DNA from: Calliopum simillimum
Taxonomy: Eukaryota; Arthropoda; Insecta; Diptera; Lauxaniidae
Direction of reading: 5' to 3'
Length of the DNA: 64,000 nt
NCBI GenBank assembly: GCA_951812925.1
Contig: OX638369.1
Coordinates: forward strand, 18,505,329-18,569,328
Position numbers and translations under genes: made by a program. Shown piece by piece: positions 56,362 to 64,000 of this stretch. Every line of letters begins with the position of its first letter. The stretch's first letter is position 1. The notes below the pieces were generated by a model. That model was given only the letters and a program-made list of their open reading frames with translations. It ran no database searches and was not told the DNA's origin.

Positions 56362-58463
56362 ATATGGGTGATTCTCAGATAACTGTACTTTTTGTGTCCT
56401 CTGGAGATTTCACCTATACAGTAGGCTTTTTTTTCACAAAAAATTTCGCTATAAGTTAGAAACTATGTTTTTCTAATAGAGCGGATCAATTTTACCACCA
56501 AATAATTATTGGTCTATTGTGAAAGTTTGCAAATATACCCCAAATGTCACAAACGTGGCATGTCCTACCCCTACTTTTTATACACAAAACGATGAAAAAC
56601 GACCAAAAAACGGAAATGGAACAGAAAACAAGTTACTACACATATTAAGTAAATACTTAAGGCTACAATATTCTGACCTCATCTGCAGTTTTAAATAATT
56701 TTTAGAGGGCACAATTTCGAATTGAAAACTGTCCCCTAGTTTTGGAAAAAAAAAATTTCTTGATAGCTTAATGCTACTACTGCATGGTACTACTGTTTCA
56801 GTCAATAGATTGCAATACATATGCATTAGTTCTGATCACTATCCATCACCCAAAGGTCATCATGTCAAGACGCGCCCAAAAAGAAATCTGTTTGCGTTTT
56901 ATAGGGCATTTTATAAACAAAAACCGTTTTTTCTAAAAATTATGGTCACAAACGTGGCACTCGGCACTCCCAGGTAGGACATTTTATTTTATGCATGAAA
57001 CAATTTTTTTGTAGGATTTGCAGACATGACCCCAAATTCTTTCGGAAAAATCTTGAACTCAAAAGCGTGCTTTACAATGAGCGATAAACTGCAAAAATGT
57101 CACAAACGTGGCGCATCAAAAATGTCACAAACGTGGCACTTTTTATCAGTCTGCAAAAAACATATTTCATATAAAGTTTGAGTATACAGATGTTTAGTTG
57201 AAGGCTATTAATTATGTTTTTAATACAAAAATTTTTCTACACCATCAGAATCCTGAGTTATCCTTGCTCAAAAGTGAAAAAATCACTGCTTTGACATCTA
57301 GTTAAAGCTATAGAACAAAAACAACAACAAGTAAAATAAATTTTTGTCAATGGATTCAGACAGCCAAATTTATTGTCAACAAGACATAATTTACCGTTTT
57401 TCAATTGGATTCTTAGCTTCCGAGTTATAAGCGTTTAAATTAAGGACATCTTTCGATAACATACAAAGGATTTTTCGAGACCGAAAAGTTACAAAAAATC
57501 AAGTTTTATTATTTTTATCAATAACATATTTAATTACAAAAATTTCGTGACTTTGCAGACCATAATCGCATGAAAAATGACAGCTCTATTCTAGATTTAG
57601 TGACTAAGCCTACTAAACTACTACTTTGCAAATTCGCAGAATCAAAATTTCATCTGTTCATTCACTTAATCTACAATAGAGCCTTATTTTTTCATCCGAT
57701 TTTAGTCTGCAAGGGCTTAAAATTTTCGTGATAAAATATATTTCTGGTAAAAATAATAAAACTTACCATTATTGTTAATTTTTCGGTCCTTTGTGTGTTA
57801 TTGAGAGGTATCCTTTTTTTAAAGGCTTATAACTCGGAAATTGGGAATCCAATTGAAAAACAGTAAATTTTGTCTTGTTGATAATAAATTCGGCTGTCTG
57901 AATCCATTGACAAAAATTAATTTTACTTATTGCTGTTTTAGTTAAGTAGATGTCAAAACTGTGATTTTTTCACTTTTGAACAAGGATAACTAAGGATACT
58001 GATGTAATAGAAAAAAATCAAGATCAGATTCGTAATTAGGAGATCCTAATCCATCATAAACGGCTATTAAAACAGAGGACAGGGAACCATAGTTGATCTT
58101 TAGGGCCGTAGGGTATAAAAAAAATGGACCACCGGAGACATGACACTGTTGCAAAATTAGTCTTGAAGTGTAAATTTGTCATTATATGCAATATATCTCT
58201 CATCAAAACGCTTCAAAACCATAATTTTTCCATACTGTGGCTAAAATGTCACAAACGTGGCAATTTGGTCACAAACGTGGCAGCAAAATTTCTTAATTTC
58301 GACCTCAAAGCCGTAAATTCACACTTGTTGTTGATCTACTTAAAAGGTGAGTTTTAAGAGTGTGTTTACATAAGATAGCATGAAAAAACTTGCAAAAATC
58401 CAAAAAAAATATCTGCCAATTTTACAACTCGAAAAAGCACAGTTATCTAAGAATCACCCATAT
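56362..58463. mobile_element. 2.1-kb inverted-terminal element with iterated motif
   Basis: The ends ATATGGGTGATTCT plus AGATAACTGT are mirrored at 58438-58463. The motif GTCACAAACGTGGCA (or one-base variants) occurs six times, all in the + orientation (about 56546, 56944, 57095, 57122, 58247, 58264). After the first copy the sequence reads CCTACCCC followed by TA, like the outer end of the pogo-like families. A foldback is nested at 57237-58010. No transposase was seen. Confidence 0.65.
57237..58010. repeat. Foldback nested in the 2.1-kb element
   Basis: Arms of about 370 bp mirror each other: for example AGTTATCCTTGCTCAAAAGTG-type sequence on the left and its complement near 57970-57990, TGGATTCAGACAGCC against GGCTGTCTGAATCCA, and a GAGTTATAAGC/GCTTATAACTC pair. 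Divergence is about 10-15 per cent by eye. Confidence 0.8.
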
Positions 58464-59151
58464 AACTGTGGTAGAATCATATTCCGAAATTCCGAAAATT
58501 TTCAAGATGGCGACCATAGGAAGTTTGATCTAGGATTTATATACACACATGTTTGAAAATTCATAGCTCCTGGGCTTTTTATCCGATTTTCATGAATTTT
58601 TTAGGGTTATTGCAGAAAAAAATGAGTTTATGAAAAAAAAAAGTTATTTTTGGTTCTAAAAACAAATTTTTTTCTTTTTTAAAGCTATTTTGGGGCTTGG
58701 TGCACCCTTTTTAAATTTTTACTTCGAAGAAATTTTTATTACAATTATTTTTCGACCCTCAAAACCTATCTTTTATGGTTATCAAGTTATAAGTGTATAG
58801 AATTGTGATTATCATCCCATATTGGGCTGCTATGAGTTTGAGTAACCCTGGTTATATACATTAGGTTGGCCTTTAAATGACTTTTTGTCGAATCTTAATA
58901 ATGCATGATCGTCAGTCTAGTTTTTATATTGAAAAATTGTTTTTCAAATTCGTGTATTTAGCTAAATGCATGAAATTTGGTACAGATCATATTTAGAGCC
59001 GCGATCGGATGGGGATTCAAAATGGGCATAATCGGTTACTGTTCACGCCTACTTCCCATATTGGCTTTTCACTACATTGTAGTAAAGGTAGGCGTGAAGA
59101 CAAACCGATTTCGCCCATTTTAAATCCCTAACAGCCTAGTGATATACTATT
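58464..59151. other. Non-coding stretch
   Basis: A short inverted pair around GGTAGGCGTGAA lies at about 59045-59097. Nothing else was recognised. Confidence 0.4.
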
Positions 59152-59824
59152 ACACAGGCCTACAAAAAATTTTACCAGAAACCAGACTATACTTTTCCGA
59201 TTTATTTTGACGTGCTGAATCCAAATCCGGGGTCAGAATTGCTCTATTGGCTCAGGTTTCCGAGATATCCTAACCTGAAAGTGCTAAAAACACTGTTTTG
59301 GCCTATATTTACGCATATATATCATCGCCTATCGATTTTTACTCCAAAACCTGTATACATCATCTTAAAAAATTACTCTTAATCTTTTAAATGCCGTTGA
59401 GTTTGCTCAAATATCTTTTTTTTCACTAAGATATGCCACTTTGAAAAATTCAAACTTTATGAATTTATGTATGTGAACAAACGACTCTTTCCACAAACCC
59501 ATCAATCCAAACAGCCAAACCTCAAAGTGGCATATCTCAGTGAAAAAACAGATATTTGAGCAAACTCAACGGCATTTAAAAGATTAAGGGTAATACTTTA
59601 AGATGATGTTTACAGGATTTGGAGTAAAAATCAATAAGCGATGATATATAACCGTAAATATAGGCTGAAACGGTGTTTTAGCACTTTTAGGTTAGAATAT
59701 CTCGGAATCCTGAGCCAATAGAGCAATTCTGATCCCGGATTTGGATTCAACACGTCAAAATACATCGGAAAAGTATAGTCTGGTTTCTGGTAAAATAACT
59801 TTGCCAAATTTTGTAGGCCTGTGT
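59152..59824. repeat. Foldback element, same family as 22311-22635
   Basis: Ends ACACAGGCCTACAAAA are mirrored at 59809-59824. Arms of about 300 bp share AGAAACCAGACTATAC, GCTGAATCCAAATCCGG, GAGATATCC, AACCGTAAATATAGGC-type blocks and TTTGCTCAAATATC. A 60-base spacer lies near 59460-59520. Confidence 0.8.
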
Positions 59825-61482
59825 TATCTAAGCATAAAAAAGGCCACTTCAATAATGGAAACAAGGAAAATCATCAAAGAAAAAAGGAGTGGAAAATTAA
59901 CAAAGGTGTCCCGCTTCTACACAACAACGCTCCCGCCCACATGACTTCCTGAACAAAGTGGGCTATGTTTCGAGTGTTTATCACTTGTTCGTAAATGCAA
60001 AATAGCAGAAGCCTAAAAGCATGCAAAGCATTTTTGGTACCTGCGAAGCAAAAATCATTGCAAAAAACTCTAGTTCACCCTGTGTATGTGGTGGAACGAA
60101 ACAACGAGAACAACTGATAATATTGTGCCAACTAGATACAACCAAAAGCAATCAAAGTACGAATTTGACGTGTGGTTGAAAGTAACGTTAATAATCGGCT
60201 AAGTATCGGCTAAGTATCGGCTGAGTATCGGCTGGATTGCAGTTAAATAAAGTTGAAGTATTGACTATGCAGCCTTTTACCATTGACTTTGGCTTATTAA
60301 TTGAATGATTTTATTTTTTACCTTTGTATTTATTTATTCTTCGACTTATTGCATTGAGGAAAAATGCCAGCAAATTTAAAAATTAACAATGAAAGCGAAT
60401 TTCTTTGTTCTTATTGTTAATTTTTGTTTATTTTTTAATTTAATTCATTGTTATTGTTTCTGTTCAATTAAATGTTAAAAAAAAAGAAGAAAAAAACAAA
60501 TACTCACACACATAAATCCACACCAAAACACTCACGAGAACCACAACCAGACGCGCACTTAAACACAGACAAACGAAATGTGCACAAATATGCACACAAA
60601 AGGGAAACACTTATACAAACCTACATATCTGTGTGTATGTGTTCGCGCGCTGTTATATCAAGGACTAAGGATTTTTTTCGATGGTTTTCGAGTGTCATCG
60701 AAATAATTAAAATGCTGGGAAAAAGCACAAACAAACAAACAAATGTGCAATTGTTTTTGTAAATTAGTTGCATTTCAACAACGTTAAATTGGCAAAAAGC
60801 TCTAGCAGATACAAAAGCCATGTGAAAATGTGTATTTTTAAGATTTTTCTTTTTTTTTTTCATTACCTTCCTGCGCTTGCAATTTGTGAAATCATCAAAT
60901 TATGTGCACTTAATGAGCGGAAGTGTCGCAGCGAAAATAGGAAATAAAATTTAACGATTCGTAATTTAGCATTGGGGCAATGGAGGATGGGAAAATGCGA
61001 AGTTGAAATTACTTATATCTATGTATATATGGCAATCAAAAATTAAAGTATGTTGTTTATAGAAATTAAGAGAATTAATTAAAAAAATTTGCCCCTTTTT
61101 GAAGAAATATCTACAAAAAACATCACCATGTTTCGCTTTTCAGAAATTAATTAATTAATGACATATGCCCCACAAAAGTGGCCCCAGTGGATGAAACAAC
61201 GAAATGCGTGATATTTTCATGGAACAAATTATAATATTAACCGTTAACGTAAACAATTGAAGCCTAAAAGCATGCAAAGTAAACATTAATGCAAAATATA
61301 CTTCAGTGCACCCTGTGAATGTGGTGGACAGAAACAACGAAAATATCTGAAAATGTTGTGCCAACTAGCAGCGATAAGAGTCATCTGAGAAATAGTACTG
61401 ACTTTGCTCCAAGTTTCTACTATCTATCAGCGCATGGTAAAGCAGTTCAGTGTTAGTATGGCTACAGTGCAATAAAATTGAA
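59825..61482. other. Non-coding stretch with a distant direct repeat
   Basis: A block of about 150 bp (60005-60155: AGCCTAAAAGCATGCAAAG, CACCCTGTG, GTGGTGGA, ATTGTGCCAACTAG) recurs at 61260-61372. A short array of GTATCGGCTAA units lies at 60196-60232. No gene was recognised. Confidence 0.5.
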
Positions 61483-61503
61483 ATCTATATATTACGTATT
61501 TTA

Positions 61504-62462
61504 GGGTAAGCTGGGGTACATTTGACACCGGGGCACATTTGACTTTGCCATTTTCGCTGTGAGCACGCCTTTCGATCCAAAAACCTGAAATGCAGAAACG
61601 TAACTAATTAGAGTGGAAGCAACGTAATGAACTTTGGCAGTTTTCTTTCAACTCCTCCCGCGCTGATACGCTTTGTTAACTTTTTGAGTATTTTTTTTGT
61701 AATTTTCGACATGTAAGGGTTTTGCAAATAAAGTTGTATTGTTTTTTAAAAGTAAGTATGGTAGCTCTAACCTTTATAAGTGGTTTTTAGCAAAGTCAAA
61801 TAGTTTAAATTTTAAAATAATTTTAATTCTTCAAGAGATTTTGGGGCACATTTGACTTTTGCCGAAGGGGCACATTTGACGTTCGTCCAGACATATGTAT
61901 GTGTTTGTGTATTTTAGAAGATTTTCTAGTGTTATCTTTTTAAAGATATGGTATACCACTATAAAATGAAGACGAAAAGACTTGATGGCGATGTAAAAAA
62001 GTTAAATACGCTATTTCTAATATCGGAAACCAGAGAGAAACTCCGACTTCTGACACAGAATCCATTTCATTTGATTTAATATAATTTGTTACTTTTGTTT
62101 TATCTACAACGCAAGATTTTTGATTAGATGCTTTCCAGGACCTCTACCACTTATTGTAATTTGAAAATTTGGTTGGATGAATTCCCTAAGTAAACATACT
62201 TACATACTTATAATTTGTATTTATATGAAAAAAATATATGTATTAATATTTTGTTTAATGTTTCTGTGTTATTTTTGTGAGTGTCAAATGTGCCCCTTGC
62301 CCCAGGTACGGGGCACATTTGACAAAATTACTTTTTTTGAAAAAATTTAAAAAAGAACTCTTAATTCAGTTTTTTTTAAATTTTTTTTTCTATAATTTTC
62401 TATATAATTTTCAAAGATACAGGTCTTTGAAAATTTAGTGTCAAATGTGCCCCAGTCTCCCC
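61504..62462 (+). mobile_element. Pogo-like element, family P2, copy 2 (deleted)
   Basis: Same ends and motif as copy 1, with TA on both sides (61502-61503, 62463-62464). It lacks about 1 kb of the copy-1 interior including the nested mariner-like element. The short frame with Tyr-Lys-x-Lys-Thr is partly kept near 61960. Its central palindrome is arranged differently from that of copy 1. Confidence 0.75.
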
Positions 62463-62541
62463 TACGCAAGACAAAAATGTGTCCATTTTTTTTACGTCGT
62501 ACGACTTTAAATTAAGACCATTAGAAAGGTATTTGTGTGTA

Positions 62542-62880
62542 CACCCAAAAAAATTGCTGCGGTTGTTTTAACAACGTTTTGTTGTGGATTTTACAATTCT
62601 CTGTGGATTTGCTAATTTAAAGTTAATATAATAGAATTTACAATTAATTGTTAATTTTACAGCAAATGCAATAATTTCTACCAGAAATTTGTTAAAATTA
62701 TCGATATAAACTTTTTTTGTTGTGAAATCTACAGCAAATATTTTATTTTTCTCAGCTAATTTTTCAAATGTACAACAAAATTGTAATATTAACTGCAAAA
62801 GATATGGGATGAAAAATGAAAGTAAATGCTGTAAAACATACAGCATTTTGCTACACTTTTACAACAGGTTTTTTTGGGTG
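62542..62880. mobile_element. TA-flanked MITE
   Basis: Ends CACCCAAAAAAA and its complement lie between TA dinucleotides (62540-62541, 62881-62882). The 339-bp interior, with ATTTTACAATT- and TGTTGTAAAA-type words, has no coding content. K copy 2 has a single TA at the matching place, which confirms the edges. Confidence 0.8.
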
Positions 62881-63200
62881 TAGATGTGCACAAAGTTTAA
62901 ATAATGTTAATATTTTGACTTTTAGCCAGGTAAAATTATATACAAATTTTTCAATATTAACAACAATAAAATACGCACACGGCTGAAAAAAGGATAAAGC
63001 ACAAGGAGAAATACAAAAATCATAGCACAGACAACATGTTTTTTGTTTTGTTTATATGATGATAAATGAGCTTTTCTATTTCGTACCAAATAGCAAAAAA
63101 GTACTAAAAGTGTCCAAAAAGTACTTAAATTATTTAATACATTTGTGGTCGAATTTGGACCACTGGGCGATTCTAGTATTGATAATAAAGTATAAAGTGC

Positions 63201-63599
63201 CTGGCCCAAGGAGTAAATGTTAATAATAATATGTATATAAATAGTTGTACCTACATTCTTATTATAATAAAATAGAATTGTAATAAAAAAAAAAGAATGA
63301 AGGCTTTTCAAAAAGATTGGAATTAATTTTGATGTTGATTGCATCGCAATCCACTGGTTGAACTCTTAAGAAATAACAATGATAATTTAGAGACTAAATT
63401 TCATAACATGTTTATAAATTCACAATTCTTTCATCAAATCTGAGAACGAAGGCGTATTATTTTAAGCCTTAAAGTTTTCAAAAATTGCTCTCAAGAACTC
63501 TTTTCTGTTTCTAAGTTTAATGATATCGCAAAATGTAAATATTTTAAAAAATTTTCAAATAAATTTAGCCCCTTTAGGGAACATAGAGCCGAAATAAAT
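63201..63599. other. Non-coding stretch
   Basis: A+T-rich sequence with nothing recognised. The last 240 bases of the window (63761-64000) are likewise blank. Confidence 0.4.
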
Positions 63600-63760
63600 T
63601 GTTTTCATCGAATACGAAATCACATCCAATGACTTTTATATCCCTCCACAGTTTTCCTGATTCTTTGATTTTCTGCTCTAATGACCTTTTTAACTACATC
63701 TTCTACTACCATGTGGATTTCACACAAGATCTTGGCGCTAAGCTTTGCTGCGCTCAGCTT
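63600..63760 (-). pseudogene. LINE relic, minus strand
   Basis: Read on the minus strand it matches 33640-33770 of the LINE fragment: Asn-Pro-His-Gly-Ser-Arg, then in another frame Lys-Ile-Lys-Glu-Ser-Gly-Lys-x-Trp-x-Asp-Ile-Lys-Val-Ile. Stops and shifts are frequent. Confidence 0.6.
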
Positions 63761-64000
63761 AACTTGATCGCGTTTGTTAGAATCATATAGTTTTATTTAA
63801 GGTGAAAGCTGGCGTTTGAGGCCCATGCAATAGAAACTACATATATAAAACTTATGTCAAAAATTTAAACTTTCGTTTTGGTGGAGATAACCAAAGACGT
63901 TCGTATTTTGTTTAATTGAGCTGAAGCGCCTTTAGAGATTCTTAAGTTGATATTCTCCTCTGCGCCACAGTTCGTGGGGAAGATGCTGCTTAAATAAATG

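Larger units (their letters stand above)
61483..63200 (-). repeat. Interspersed repeat family K, copy 3, with two insertions
   Basis: On the minus strand, from about 63200, it reads TTTGGTACGAAATAGAAAAG, AAATTTGTATATAATTTTAC, and onward, then is cut by a MITE (62542-62880) and by a P2 element (61504-62462). Removing both gives the order seen in copies 1 and 2. Confidence 0.75.

Noticed and set aside
62922..63344. 140-codon hydrophobic minus-strand frame
   Set aside because: It lies across repeat family K copy 3, and the matching K copies lack the frame.

Overview
This window looks like a piece of a repeat-rich fly genome (Diptera, probably a schizophoran). The grounds are the high A+T content, a spliced gene with short GT-AG introns, and the mix of BEL/Pao, mariner, pogo, piggyBac, hAT and LINE remnants. 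The species cannot be fixed from the sequence alone. Nothing bacterial was seen, and there is no CRISPR array or operon.

Host genes: only one host protein-coding gene is supported. It is a ten-exon SV2-like major-facilitator transporter on the + strand (21114-26612, 495 codons when spliced). Intron 5 (about 3.2 kb) is packed with mobile elements. Its splice joins were worked out by hand and keep one open frame throughout. Everything else that reads as coding belongs to mobile elements.

Mobile elements, left to right. 742-1643 is a pogo-like relic. 3570-7456 is a nested stack: a piggyBac-like relic holding a pogo-like element, which holds a mariner-like deletion derivative, plus a separate 0.9-kb MITE. 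7597-10636 has two mariner relics and a hAT-like MITE made of AAGACC repeats. 13042-13715 is a hAT-like element. 16311-17477 is a solo LTR. 29497-30505 is a 1-kb pentanucleotide array. 32878-33830 is a LINE fragment. 35341-35961 is another hAT-like element. 38231-40613 holds a pogo-like relic and a 1.27-kb foldback. 43934-50765 is a complete BEL/Pao retrotransposon with identical LTRs and one intact 1711-codon frame; it is the only element that looks fully intact. 55730-59824 has three foldbacks and a 2.1-kb inverted-terminal element. 61483-63200 is an old repeat carrying two later insertions, both datable because empty sites lie elsewhere in the window.

The most unusual theme is a set of TA-flanked elements (742-1643; 4169-6207 and 61504-62462; 20093-20600 and 38231-39149) that share outermost bases of the GGGGAAG/GGGTAAG type. 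Each family then has its own 9-14-base motif, repeated several times inside the element. Two families carry pogo-transposase remnants. A second theme is the density of long palindromes: nine foldback structures in 64 kb. Alignments were done by eye, so element edges are good to a few bases where a target-site duplication is given and to tens of bases otherwise.
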